Shown: positions 1-10,850, counted from the first letter of the stretch. The stretch: 64,000 nucleotides of DNA from Symsagittifera roscoffensis (GCF_963678635.1 NC_087066.1:52406312-52470311); one strand, 5' to 3'. Program-made: numbers and translations. Notes: generated from the letters alone by a model not told the origin.

Positions 1-55
1 TTTCCCAACAAATATGTTTGGCACAGCCTCTTAGTCCGCATGTCAATTGTCATAA
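1..55 (+). mobile_element. Left part of a hAT-like MITE interrupted by the BEL element
   Basis: Matches the interior of the MITE at 49176-49390 and the reverse complement of 49983-50187 (atgtttggcacagcctcttagtccgcatg, with differences). It continues at 9257. Confidence 0.75.
51..55. repeat. Target-site duplication, left
   Basis: cataa, repeated exactly at 9252-9256 directly after the other LTR. Five base pairs is a common target duplication length for BEL/Pao integrases. Confidence 0.9.
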
Positions 56-516
56 TATTCTGGCCTTTTTTATAACTTTTTTTATAATTTTTAAAAACAG
101 GAAACAGAATCGGTTTAATTCAAAAGAATCAATAAACGGCGAATTTTAGTAATTTTTTATTGCACGGAATTAGCAACAACATTACACGTATCAAGATAAA
201 AAGTGGGCTTGTTCATGCCCTGATTTGTGTGATTTATGTGTTTTTTCACAATGAGTTCATACTTAGTTCACGCAGTTTAATTAACAGAAACTCAATTGCA
301 AACCAATTTTGAACCGATTAAAATATTAGCATTTTATGTTCTGTCAGGTTCGGCTCAAATAGGATTCTCAAATGAAACGACTTAGGTGAGAATCGAACCC
401 ACGCCGAACTCCCCGGAACGCACTATGTATACGCTGAGCTATATAGCTGATATTGATAAGCAACTATACTGGCTTTATACTATACTTTCATACTTTAATG
501 CTATGTAGCATTAACA
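56..516 (-). repeat. 3' LTR of the BEL/Pao element
   Basis: Near-identical to 8791-9251; the few differences noticed include a single base near 98-100. The pol stop codon (501-503) lies just inside this LTR. The region 384-447 looks like a tRNA on the minus strand. Confidence 0.95.
384..447 (-). other. tRNA-like sequence inside the LTR
   Basis: The minus strand reads an A-box-like TATAGCTCAGCGT, then a short anticodon-like stem-loop (CCG/CGG around a 7-nt loop), then a T arm with stem GTGGG/CTCAC around the 7-nt loop TTCGATT, which includes a B-box-like GGTTCGATTC. The D stem is poor and no CCA-ready acceptor stem was found, so this is a tRNA relic or SINE head rather than a working tRNA. 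It recurs in the other LTR. Confidence 0.6.
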
Positions 517-1097
517 TCCTCCACGCCCGAAGGAGCGAGATCCGGAACGAGCTTAACGAGCGGACGAGTGTAGTTTCCGGAAACGGTCCTTAGGTTTGCG
601 GAACGGGCGGTGTTGTCTTTGCCGTAGTTTAACGACGTTATGCGTGCTAGTGGGTAGTGGCCCCTAGGGCTAGTGGATTCAACTAACCACACCATATCTC
701 CCGTTTTCAAAGAGTATTCGGAAGGAGCATGCCACTTAACTCTTTTATTGAGTGTAGGGACGTACTCACTTGACCATCGCTGCCAAATTGCGTTTGCGTA
801 CGACTGCGCACGGGCATAGCGCTTAGAGTGAGAATAGTTTTCACTCGACCTTAGAGACGGAAACGTTAGACTGTGCTGACCTAAGAGGAAATGATTCGGC
901 GTCAAAGCCTCAAGACTATCGGGGTCGTCAGAAACGGGAGTGAGTGGACGGGCGTTTAGTGAACCTTCAACTAGGCACATGGTTGTGTTCAAAATCTCGT
1001 CAGTCAACTTTCTTGACCCCGCACCATTCGCTGCGCACCATTCGCTCCCATGCTCCACCTTGATGTGGTGCACTTGGCGGATTATACTTCCACTCAA
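501..1097 (-). pseudogene. pol: BEL/Pao pol C-terminus: integrase tail with DUF5641-like domain
   Basis: A 198-residue frame contains the BEL integrase C-terminal hallmarks NARPLTP, ALTPNHFLLG, RVKWH and GDMVWLVE. In this family the region follows the integrase core and is thought to bind DNA. It is out of frame with the integrase core (1000-3015). The break lies at a near-perfect 12-bp direct repeat (1021-1032 and 1035-1046), suggesting a small tandem-duplication insertion. The stop codon lies 16 bp inside the 3' LTR. Confidence 0.9.
517..525 (-). promoter_or_regulatory. Polypurine tract
   Basis: On the minus strand GCGTGGAGGA abuts the start of the 3' LTR (TGTTAATG). This is the expected site of plus-strand priming. 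The same context, cctccgccc next to taaca, survives in the decayed second copy at about 10920-10935. Confidence 0.8.
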
Positions 1098-3015
1098 TGC
1101 CTTTGTGTACGAGCGACAGTGGAGCTTCTGCGTTCCAATTTTTGATGCACAGAAGAAGCTCTTTTTCGGCTCCTACAAAGTTTGTTCCGTTGTCCGACCA
1201 AATTATTGAGGGTGTTCCTCGCCTAGAAATAAAGCGCTCGATAGCCATCACACATGAACTTGTGTCCATGGATGGAACCAACTCAATGTGAATTGCGCGA
1301 GTCGTTAAGCAAGTAAATAGAAAACCCCAGCGTTTCTCGGAAGATCGACGAATGGTTACATGAAATGGTCCAAAATAATCGACGCCGCAGTTCGAGAACG
1401 GTGGCTGGCGGTAATCTAGACGCTCCGCGGGAAGGTCAGACATCATTGGAGTAACGGTTTTCGCTTTTCGCTTTCTACAGCACACGCAATGTGTTTCAAT
1501 AGCTCTTAGTGCAGATCTTAAGCGTAGTACAACAAATTGCTGATGAATGACGGAACGAAGGTAGTCGACTGACTGATGTTCATGCTTAATGTGATAAAAA
1601 CGGAGGAACAATCGGATTAGGCGATGGCGGCTATCCAAAATTATTGGATGGCGAGTTTCGAATGCGGTTGCAGAGAGACGTTGGATACGGCCGGTAGATC
1701 TAATTAAACCGTTCGGCCCGATAAAAGGCGAATACGATGATATACGGCTCGACGTTTTCACATATTTTCCAGCTGCTAATTGTTTACTTTCAGCTGGGAA
1801 TGACTCTAACTGCGAAAGTTGCAAAAGTTTTTCCTCTGAAATAACAAGTTCTGCTGGATCAATTATGGCCTTATCTGGTGATCTGAAATGTCTATGCTTA
1901 GGTGAGAGTCTCAACATATATGCGACCAGTCGCTTTATCTTGGAGAACGAGCTATACTCTTCCCAAGGGAAGGCAAAGTCAGTCGAAACTGCAGTGCACA
2001 GAAAATTGGAAGAGACATCTAAACCCTCGTTTAGATCGTAGACCGGACCATCCAGGCGAATTTTGTCAGTAACTTCCCTATTTGGATTGAAAGGCCAATC
2101 AGAAGTTTTCAAAAAGGAAGGGCCGTTTACCCAACTTCTTTGCTTGAGGGAGTCAGCAGTAATACCTCTAGTTCCGGTGTCAGCGGGGTTGTCTCCACTC
2201 AAAACATGGAACCATTGGTCAATTGATGTTGACTCCAGAATCTCGGCTACTCGATTGGCTACAAACACGGGCTGTTTGCTTGTCGAGTTCAACCACTGAA
2301 GGACTGTTGTGCTGTCAGTCCACATGAACACTTTGGAAATACTCAGTGTCAGAGCTTTCTCGATATCATCCTTCAGGCGACTGGCAAGAAGTGCAGCCTG
2401 AAGTTCCAACTTCGGAATTGAAAGCATCTTCATCGGGGCTACTCTTGCTTTACCGAAAACAAACGCTAGTTGACGTTTGGAACAGGCGTTTTTCTGAGCT
2501 CGAAGCAATGCTACAGAACAGAAAACGTCCAATGAGCTATCACCGAACATGTGCAGCTCAACCTCATCTACTGAGAAGTCAAAATAGCAATGAGGTATTT
2601 TGAGCTGCCCTAAAACTGGCAAGCCAGAGTGCCATTCAGTGAATCTGCGGCACAACTCAATTGGCAGTGGGTCGTCCCACTGTTGGCCACTCAATCTCCA
2701 GATATCTTTCAGTAACAAGCGAGCGCGTACGGTATACGGGGCGACAAGACCTATGGGGTCGAACACGGAGGACACAAAACTAAGGACTGATCGCTGCGTA
2801 ACAGAGTCTTTGAGTTCGCGGTTGACTCCTCTGCTCACAACCAACGTATCGGTGACGTGGTCCCATTTGAGACCGAGAACATGCGATGCGGTTTCCGGAT
2901 TAATCGCAGCGGTAATAATTTCCTTACTGTTGTTAGCGCTGGTCTTAGGGGGATTTAGTTTCGAAGACAAACTGGGAACGTTGCTAATAAATTTTGTAAG
3001 ATTAAACCCACCCAA
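1000..3015 (-). pseudogene. pol: BEL/Pao pol: reverse transcriptase end, RNase H and integrase core
   Basis: The largest intact pol frame, about 671 residues. The first third is the reverse-transcriptase thumb and connection. RNase H follows, with LHMFGDSSLD in the first half and MWTDSTTVLQWL about 50 residues later. The integrase part starts with an HHCC-type zinc motif (HIKHEH, then CVCC). The D,D,E core is visible as CGVDYFGPF, WSDNGTNFVGA and HQGGAWERM. The frame is separated from the upstream palm domain by a 1-base shift near 3015-3030 and from the C-terminal domain near 1020-1046. Confidence 0.93.
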
Positions 3016-3416
3016 CTTAAGCAGTTCATTAAACTGCGACTTAACCTTAAAGCAGTTTCTGGGTTTTTCACAGACCCAAGGTAGTCATCCATGTAAAAGT
3101 TGTTAAGCACGGCGCAAGCGGCATCGGGGTAACGATCTTGGTTATCGACGGCTGTTCGGCGAAGAGCATAGTTAGCACATGTCGGAGAATCTTTCGCTCC
3201 AAATATATGCCTTGTATATTGAAATACACTCACATCTGATGTGGGGTCCTCCCGCCACAAAAAACGCAAAGAACGTTGATCGTTTTCTAGTAAGCCGACC
3301 TGCATAAACATGCCTTCGATATCTGCGGAAATTGCGTATTTGTGCTCTTGGAAGCGCATTAAAACGAATAAAAGGTTCTGAAGCAGATCGGGGCCGACTA
3401 GAAGGGAGTTATTCAG
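2955..3416 (-). pseudogene. pol: BEL/Pao pol: reverse transcriptase palm with YMDD
   Basis: This frame continues directly from the 3417-5975 frame after one TAA codon. It holds the catalytic box FYMDDYLGSV, the earlier palm motif with catalytic Asp (ISADIEGMFMQV) and the conserved FGAKDSPTCANYAL. It runs out of frame at the 3' side through what looks like a single-base deletion at about 3015-3030, after which the 1000-3015 frame carries on. Confidence 0.93.
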
Positions 3417-5975
3417 TTAATTGCCGTGAACCCTAGAAGCACCGTTTAAAACGCGCCGAACTTTGCCGGGTTTGTTTGGATTTAAAACTGGGTGGTGCGG
3501 TACGTACCACTCTCGGTCTGAACGGTTTTTTGAGTCGTGAGGGCTAACCGGGACCACGTAACCCTTCTCGACATCACTTCGGATATCTGATGCGTATTGA
3601 GTTTTCAGGTTTAAATCTTTCTCTAGACGCTTTTCAAGAGACTTAAGCTGGACTAACGAAGCGTAAAAGTTATCGGGAAGATAAATATTGTCAGCAGCCC
3701 AGAGCATTCCGACAATATAACGACTGCCATTATGAATCGTGGTAGAGTCAAGAATTTTTTGTGCACGTTTATCAGCTGAGGAACGGGGATCAGCTTGTTT
3801 AAACGTGCCATACGACTCTAGCTCGTACCATTTCTTCAATTGGTCAGCAAGTGCTACGTCTTCAACATTGCACTTGAAAGTGGTGGCTCGAACACCAATT
3901 GGTGATGGAAGTGGGCCACTGAGAACCCAGCCAATGGGCATACGGACAGCGACAGGAGTGTTTTGATTTCGTCCTTGGAAGTATTCGAGAGGCTTGATTG
4001 CATGAAAGACATCCTGCCCTAATATCATCTCAACGTCGGAATAGTTGTAGACAATAGGTTTAATTGGCTGCAGATGTGGAAACCTGTCTTGAAGAATGGT
4101 AACGTCAATGGTTTCGGAACCAACGCTCAAACTGTCTTTCACAAACGGCGTAACCCTAAACGAGTATTCATGGTGGTCGAATTTGGCAAAAACATTCACT
4201 TCGACTTGTTGCGTGGGAACGAATTCCGTCGAATTGAAGCCGTTTACCAGAATATCCAGATGTTGGCCAGTTAAATTTAAACGCTGTGCTAGGCCCGCCG
4301 AGACCCATGAGTGGGTACAACAGGAATCGCACATTACAAGAGCAGTGGTCACATCTGTGTGTGAACTTATTTCCAATTGAAGCACAGGAAGGAGTCCCGT
4401 AAGTTTCTTGTAAGACGACGAACTGGCTAGGTTTGATGACGAAGTTTGCGGCTTATTCCGTTTCGGCGGGGCGGTACTGTTTGAATTCGAATGACTTGCA
4501 TTATTGCTATTGTTTAACTCTTTGTTTGCAGACTTTACGCTGAAAACTTTCTCAGCACCATGTAACAAGACATTATGGGTGCTTTCACAACCAGGCTTAG
4601 TGCATTTGCGGGCTTTAGGGCATTTTCGGAACATGTGGTCAGGTTGAAAGCAAGCAAAACACAACCTGTTTTGTGCGGAGAATTGAGCTCGTTGAGTTGG
4701 GGTCTTTTCCTTAAACACAGAACAACTCCAGAGTGGGTGTTTACCATTGCACTGGAGGCACGGAGCATAAATTGGTTTTTCAACTTTTGAAGCAGCGGCA
4801 AAAACTTTTGTAGGTGGTTTATGGAAACCAGTCTTTGGAGTCTCCTCAGGTCGTGACTTATTCTGACTCACACACATAAGTTCATGTGCCTCAGCCTTGT
4901 CGCGGAGCCAATCATTAAAGTCTAAAACGGTTGGCTGTCTCCAACATTTCTTTACAGAGTGGAGAGACCATGACTCTTTCATATTTGGAGGCAATTTTGA
5001 AATAACTTGATTCAAAACGGATGTACTCTTCAAGTCATACTCATATCCTAACGATTTTAAAACTGCGACAAGACTGGATATACAGGAAGCGAAACTGATA
5101 CTGCTTTCTGAATTGTGCATTTTGAGAGGTGGAAATTTCGAAAGTTTTTCAAGATGAGCTGCCACAATCGTCTGCGGTTGTCCAAATTTCCTCTCTAGAG
5201 TTTTCAAAGCGTCCTCGTAGAATACTCCACTGTAAGCGAATTCGGCAATTGCATTCTTCGCTTTGCCTGAAACGAGAGTTTTGAGATATGTCAGTTTGAC
5301 ATCATCACTTAAAACTTTTGCATCGATTGCACTTTTGAACTGACCAAACCATTCAGGCCACTGCAACGGATTCCCGTCGAAAGAAGACAATTTCCATTCA
5401 AGCAAGGGACCTTTCTGGCTCAGTGTCAAGATTTCAGCTAGATCTTGATTTGTGATTGGTTTACTGCCCGAGGACGTAAATGGGCCATATTGTTTGTTCT
5501 CATTTGTATAAGGCGTTATCAGCGGTTTTGAATAGATTGCGGCGTCTAAAGTTTTAGGATCACCGACATAAAAAGTTGTTCCTCCGCTAGAGAACGGTTG
5601 AACATTCGATGGCTGTGTGACATAATATGAGTTAGGGGAGAAGGTGACTGTTGGAGGATTGAGAGGAACAACGTTAGTTGGTAAAAGCGGTTGGTACACA
5701 AAATTTGCGGAATTACTTGGGAAAAAGTTTTGTTGAGCAATGGGCATTGAGCTCGTCGGGATTTTAGAATGATGAAAACTACTCTGCATCAAAGGGTTGT
5801 AGTTGTATAGGTTGGTCAAAGGTAGCTGTTCCTGTGGCTCATACGTACTGTTTAGCTTTGGATTTGGCAAGCTGACACTTGTATTTGATGTATGAGGGAC
5901 GTTAACATTCTGTGAGTTTATACACGTGGTTTCGAAATAATCAGCAAATGGATGTGAGTTATTAATCATCGTCAA
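3417..5975 (-). pseudogene. gag-pol: BEL/Pao gag-pro and start of reverse transcriptase
   Basis: An 852-residue frame. The first ~180 residues are Asn/Pro/Ser-rich. A DUF1759-type Gag domain follows at about 190-340 (FDGNPLQWPEWFGQFK, then KAKNAIAEF). Next come Cys/His-rich segments including a CCHC knuckle CFACFQPDHMFRKC. A DUF1758-type aspartic protease starts near residue 540 with active-site MCDSCCTHS, followed by ILGQDVFH and GWVLSGPL. The reverse transcriptase begins at about 715 and is cut by TAA at 3417-3419, directly after the conserved GASRVHGN. Gag packages the RNA and the protease processes the polyprotein. Upstream, one TAA (6009-6011) separates it from the coiled-coil Gag frame in the same phase. 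Confidence 0.93.
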
Positions 5976-6008
5976 ATTTCTACTGAAAGGCGGTTCAATA
6001 CTTGAAAA

Positions 6009-6845
6009 TTACAAGAACTCGGAAGCTGGTTCCAGATTGACACTTTGGACTGGCGCCACGGGCTGAACTATTTCCTGAGTTGGGAATTGAGTGTTCACCC
6101 AACTTCTTGTCCTGTCTTCCTCCGTTTGGTTCTCCTGAACGGCCATTGCCAATTTCGATCTGCTACGACGATGTTCGCAAAATTCAGAGGCGTCTTCCAG
6201 ATATTCAGCCTCTTCGATAGTTGCTTCAGCTAGCTTTTGACGGCTTTCCTCTACAACCACATCAAGATCAAGTTGACCCTTCATCGACTGAATCTGGATC
6301 TCTTGCTTTTTTAGACGAAGCTTAGCCTCTACTTGGCGTTCAACTTCCTCGCGTCTAATTTTTGCAAGGGCTGCTTCTCTTCGACGCTCACTCGAAGTCA
6401 TTGATGCAATCTTAGAACGCTGTGAAAGGGGTTTCTTGGAACGGACGGATTCGCTTGGCGTTGTGGTTCGTGCAGTTGCTATCTGGTCCTCTTGATGTTT
6501 AATTTGAAAGTAATTTTTAGCTAGACCTAATACATCGTCATGTTTTGCAGTGGTAGATCCTAGGTAAAACTCAAGTTGATTTATTGTTTCAGCAGCGTTG
6601 TTGCTGTGCATAGACAAAGATTTAAGCTCATCATTTTTCTCTATAATTTTTTGTGAGCAAATGCTAGATTTTTCTATGTACGTTTCAATTTTAGCTGGTC
6701 TATCATTCGCACTTATATATTCCGTAATTTTGGCATGGTAATCGAAAAGATTTGTTTCTAACTCTTTCCTGGCAAGATAAATTTTGTTTAGCTTCTGGCC
6801 GAGATCAAGCTCCATTTCGAAATATTTGTTTTTAAATAAGAGCAA
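6009..6845 (-). pseudogene. gag: BEL/Pao Gag N-terminal coiled-coil region
   Basis: A 278-residue, charged, helix-prone frame. Its middle has a long Arg/Glu/Lys run (SERRREAALAKIRREEVERQ and onward) typical of a coiled coil. BEL/Pao Gag proteins usually start with such a region before the DUF1759 domain. It ends in TAA at 6009-6011, and after 11 more in-phase codons the 3417-5975 frame begins. The two were therefore probably one ORF, or the stop is read through. A homologous stretch is recognisable in the decayed copy near 15540-15600. Confidence 0.8.
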
Positions 6846-7018
6846 AAAAAATAGTGTCGGTTGACGGAATCAAACTAGAGTCAATTCAAGCAGCCGCGTC
6901 CTATACCGAAAGAGGATCCTCGCAAGACCCTTACAATTTTCGTTGCCTACGGAACAGAAGGACAAAAAACTACAAGATTGAAAATAAAGATGAATTTAAC
7001 TAATGGAAAAAAAACAAA

Positions 7019-7700
7019 TCAAGATTTGTAATGCCCAACAAATGTTAAATATTCTTCAACTGTTGTCATTTGTGAAATCTTTTGCTTATCTGCTTTTCTT
7101 TTCCTTGAACTTGGTCGACGACTTTTAACTTTATTGCTAAGTTTGGACAGATTGGGGAAATAACGTCGAATGATTTTCAAATTTTTTATTTCTAAAAACG
7201 CCGGAGGATAAATTAATTTAAGCTTACGAATTAATTCTTTATTGCTAGCTTTTTTTTGATATTAAATGTTTGGTCACATTAATTGTTAATATTCCTGCTT
7301 CAACCAAACGTCCATATATTTTAGGGGTATTTTGACGGTGTACGTAAATAATGGCTGATATTTAGTTTTTATATTCTTTTAAAATTTTAATCAGACTTTC
7401 TGGTGTAAGTGGGTTATCGTTGTTTGATCTATGCTTGCTCAATGAATTATTTATAACATCGTGCCAAATTATAAAGTTTTTCTCTATCATACATTTTGGG
7501 GAATTGCTTAAAAGATATTGAACAGTCTTTTGCCGGTTATTTGCATTCAAATTAAAGCTTAAACCTGGAACTGCTTTAAAAGTGTCGTCGAGGCGTTTTT
7601 GTAGAGTTAATGGTAATGTATTTACGGAGTGATGGAGAGAACTCGCAGCAATGATGAACACCATTGAGAGTGATAAGCGATACGGATGTTTTATTGGCAA
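7019..7700 (-). pseudogene. Extra ORF between 5' LTR and gag, broken, function unknown
   Basis: Three coding-like pieces follow one another. A 112-residue frame (7362-7700) has the segments IIAASSLHH and FIIWHDVINNSLSKH. After one stop (7362-7364) the same phase continues for about 40 residues (IYVHRQNTPKIYGRLVEAG). After a shift in a poly-A run (about 7254-7260) a Lys/Arg-rich end (SRRPSSRKRKADKQK) runs to a TGA at 7019-7021. The pattern of an early small-residue/Ser motif followed by WHDxxNNS faintly recalls SGNH/GDSL hydrolases, but that is a guess. BEL/Pao elements do not normally carry a gene here. It shares the element's strand and style of decay. Confidence 0.5.
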
Positions 7701-7739
7701 TCAATTTAAGGAGTCTGTTGATGTAAAGTCGTCACATAG

Positions 7740-8769
7740 AAAAAAAAAACAAATTTATCACGATAAGAACTTTAAGAACCCTTAGTTGAGGGTTTTTTAA
7801 GGTTTTGCTAAGGCTTCGATTCAGTACTATTTAAGTTAACGCGTACGGTTTATCGGTTAAACTCAACGACGTTACGGCGAAATGGTAGTAGTAACGGTCG
7901 CGGCGGTATGCGGCCGAAAACGGGGCGAGCCGAGCAAATTTTTAAAGTTTATCCAACCACTGGAGGAAACCGAGGTAGGGATTCACTCAAAAAAATTGCT
8001 CGACACGATTGACGGTTAAAACGGTTGAACGGGCGAGACGAAAACGGTGTTTTCCGATTTTGCTCTAAATTCGGGCAAAAAAAAAATTTTTTTTTTGTCA
8101 GTGAAAATTTTGGGAAAAGTTGGAATAACCTTTTTTATTTTTCGAGAAATTTTTTTTTTTTTTTTGAAAATTTTAATTCAATTTTTTTTTTGCGAAAATT
8201 TTTTGGAAAATTTTCTGAATTTTTTTTTCACAAAATTTTTTGGGTTCGAGACTATCCTGGGGTAATAGGGTACTGGGTATGAGCTGGGATTAGGTATCTA
8301 GTACGGTCTTAACCGGTTTGCAATTAACAACATCGTATGAAATTTTATAGCACTGATAATCAAAAAAGTAGCACTTTTTTCGATTAAAAAACTAGCACAA
8401 ATTAGATTCTAAAAGTTAGTTGAAAGCACAGGTTCGATCTTACAAGTTTTTTGCAGGTAGTTCACCGGGCCTGAGTCCAAAAGTACACGAAGATTCCACA
8501 AAAAAAAACCACTTTCCGTCTTGTGTGATGTCGGCCTTTGGGTTGTCGGCTTTGTTTTGATTAGTGGTCGTTTCCCCGTTTTTGACTTGAGGTCACACGA
8601 AATTGTGGGGGCCTCCTCGATTCGGAGGTTGAGGTCGCACCAATTTGTGCAGGGGTCGATCCTTGATTCTGTTTGAGGTCGCACAAAACTGTGTTTGGCT
8701 CGGTCCTTCTTTATCTTGTGGAAGTAGGCACCATACACACTCACACTCACTTGCGAGGCTGGTACAAAT
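7740..8769 (-). other. 5' untranslated leader of the BEL/Pao element
   Basis: No ORF supported. It contains a very T-rich low-complexity block at 8080-8245 and a GC-richer block at about 7850-7990. ORFs here are by-products of homopolymers. Confidence 0.5.
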
Positions 8770-8787
8770 TCCCGAGTCGCGGCACCA
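8770..8787 (-). promoter_or_regulatory. Primer-binding site for a tRNA
   Basis: Three bases inside the 5' LTR the minus strand reads TGGTGCCGCGACTCGGGA. This is complementary to a tRNA 3' end terminating in CCA, where minus-strand DNA synthesis is primed. The isoacceptor was not assigned. Confidence 0.85.
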
Positions 8788-8790
8788 AAA

Positions 8791-9251
8791 TATTCTGGCC
8801 TTTTTTATAACTTTTTTTATAATTTATAAAAACAGGAAACAGAATCGGTTTAATTCAAAAGAATCAATAAACGGCGAATTTTAGTAATTTTTTATTGCAC
8901 GGAATTAGCAACAACATTACACGTATCAAGATAAAAAGTGGGCTTGTTCATGCCCTGATTTGTGTGATTTATGTGTTTTTTCACAATGAGTTCATACTTA
9001 GTTCACGCAGTTTAATTAACAGAAACTCAATTGCAAACCAATTTTGAACCGATTAAAATATTAGCATTTTATGTTCTGTCAGGTTCGGCTCAAATAGGAT
9101 TCTCAAATGAAACGACTTAGGTGAGAATCGAACCCACGCCGAACTCCCCGGAACGCACTATGTATACGCTGAGCTATATAGCTGATATTGATAAGCAACT
9201 ATACTGGCTTTATACTATACTTTCATACTTTAATGCTATGTAGCATTAACA
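8791..9251 (-). repeat. 5' LTR of the BEL/Pao element
   Basis: Second member of the LTR pair, upstream on the coding (minus) strand. It should contain the promoter and polyadenylation signal. It carries the same tRNA-like block at about 9119-9182. Confidence 0.95.
9119..9182 (-). other. tRNA-like sequence inside the 5' LTR
   Basis: Same block as at 384-447. On the coding strand it lies about 70-130 bp into the LTR, so A- and B-box-like elements sit within the likely promoter region. Confidence 0.6.
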
Positions 9252-9256
9252 CATAA
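9252..9256. repeat. Target-site duplication, right
   Basis: cataa, matching 51-55. Confidence 0.9.
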
Positions 9257-9289
9257 AAAAATTGCAGGTGGTGGAAAGGAAAAAGAGCC
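9257..9289 (+). mobile_element. Right end of the hAT-like MITE hit by the BEL element
   Basis: Positions 1-55 and 9257-9289 rejoin across the BEL insertion to match the MITE family seen at 49176-49390 and 49983-50187: ttagtccgcatgtcaattgt on the left, then attgcaggtgg and the terminal GGAAAAAGAGCC on the right. The left end of this copy lies before the window. Confidence 0.8.
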
Positions 9290-9685
9290 AATTAAAGAAA
9301 CAGAAAAAAATTGACATCTTTTTCGAAGAGTTTCCAAATTTAAAACAACAATTGAATAATCTTAGGGCTCTTTGAATTTCAGAAGCAATTTATGATTTCC
9401 ATTTTTTTTGATAAACTTCTACCAATTTGAGAAAACTGGATTATTAAGAAAACGTTTATTCCGCTGGTAATCTAAAAAATGAATTTCACTCTCAAAACTA
9501 GAAATCGATTACATTTTTGCGCCAATTTAGCTTTCTTATTTGGAAACTGCATTTTGTCTACTTTTAATTAAATGAGTTTGAACTGAATTTGAACTTCGCA
9601 TTAAAACCTATGAGCATTCCTATCTGCATTTTTGGTTCTTTTTCTTTCCTCACCCCTGGAGTGCTGTCTGTGTTTATACAATCGC

Positions 9686-9787
9686 GTATTGAGACACCGT
9701 ATTAACCATTCAGAATCGAGACAAAGAGACGTGAAATTCATTTCTTCCTTGTCTCGATTCTGATTGGTTAATACAGTGTCTGAATAC
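9686..9787. repeat. 39-bp inverted repeat with short spacer (hairpin)
   Basis: Arms 9686-9724 and 9749-9787 are complementary at about 36 of 39 positions. The 24-bp spacer is itself partly self-complementary (GAAATtcATTTC). Confidence 0.85.
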
Positions 9788-10329
9788 ACGGTTGTCTAAA
9801 TGCTGCTACGTAACCCCCACCCCATCTGCCAATTTTAATAAGTGAAGAATTTTTTTTTACATTGTCCAAGAAAAAAACAATTCGCAATCGGCATATTAAA
9901 CCCAGGGCAAACTTATTTGATCAACATATTCAACCTTGTAAGACCACTTATTGACATAAATTTGATGTCATATTTTCTGGTATGATTGCAACTTTTTTGT
10001 TATTAGAGCAATTAAGGAATTTTACTCGAAGAAAACCATTTTGAATTAATTGAAAGTCTAAACTCCGTTCAATGACTCCTTATTAATAACGGTATCCGCT
10101 CCGCAATTGTCAGGAACTGCACCGGTTAGCTAACACGGCGTAACCAATCGTTGAGCTCTCACTTGTTCTTGCTCCTTCGGATGTCGCGAGAATTAATGGC
10201 CATCAAACCTTAAAATAATTGATTTGACGTTTGGGTTTCCTGTTAATTTTTCTATAACGAGGCTAAACTATGCACTGGATAGGCCGACAATTTTGTGTCT
10301 GTATGTTCCTGGATTCCATAGGCAATCCG

Positions 10330-10850
10330 TTAAACGTGTTCCAAAAAGTAAGTGGATTCCACTTACAAATTTTTGTTGCACAACAAGTGAATATAGGTAG
10401 TTGTTCCGGATTCCGCAAATGTAAACGGGCTCATTAAGTTTGTTGCACAACGAGTGAATATAGGTAGTTGTTCCGGATTCCGCAAATGTAAACGGACTCC
10501 GCATGTGTAAACGGACTCCGCAAATGTAAGTGGATTCCGCAAATTTATGCGGATTCAGCTTACATATTGCGGATTCCGCTTACAAATTACGGAATCCACT
10601 TACAGTTTGCGGATTCCGCTTACAAATTTTGGATTCCACTTACAGTTGCGGCTTCCGCGACAGCTTAAGTTTACTAAACACATATATTATTGTTTGCTTA
10701 TGGATTCCACACACTCGGTCCGGATTCCACACATGTTAATGCGGATTCCACAAAGTTGCCTGTTTTTGAGCAAGTTGCCTGTTTTTGAGCAGTTTTTGGA
10801 TTCCGCGACAAATCTAAACTTTGCCTGTTGCGGATTCTGCTTACAATTCA
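10330..10850. repeat. Minisatellite of palindromic GCGGATTCCGC units
   Basis: The 11-mer GCGGATTCCGC and variants, alternating with TTACAAAT-like spacers, recur every ~20-25 bp. The core is a perfect palindrome around one T. A partial 60-bp unit is duplicated near 10385-10500. The right end (cagtttggcccgtaatg, about 10857-10873) matches the terminal motif of the element at 36191-36787. Confidence 0.85.

Larger units (their letters stand above)
56..9251 (-). mobile_element. BEL/Pao LTR retrotransposon, nearly complete but inactivated
   Basis: Two 461-bp LTRs that appear near-identical bound the element, flanked by a perfect 5-bp target duplication (cataa at 51-55 and 9252-9256). On the minus strand the LTR begins TGTTAATG. 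A primer-binding site follows the 5' LTR (8791-9251) and a polypurine tract precedes the 3' LTR (56-516). The internal part encodes, in order, an extra small ORF, a coiled-coil Gag N-terminus, Gag with zinc knuckle, protease, reverse transcriptase, RNase H and integrase with the BEL-type C-terminal domain. That order and the Gag type place it in BEL/Pao rather than Gypsy or Copia. Two in-frame stops and two frameshifts break gag-pol, and a stop plus a frameshift break the upstream ORF, so this copy cannot be autonomous. The closely matching LTRs suggest fairly recent insertion. Confidence 0.95.

Noticed and set aside
940-3106. Several plus-strand ORFs of 64-168 codons
   Set aside because: They lie antisense to the clearly recognised BEL/Pao pol and have no domains of their own.
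6880-6950. tRNA-like relic just before the coiled-coil Gag frame
   Set aside because: The minus strand has a B-box-like AGTTTGATTCC, but no convincing arms.
8025-8282. Phe-rich ORFs
   Set aside because: Products of T homopolymers in the element leader.
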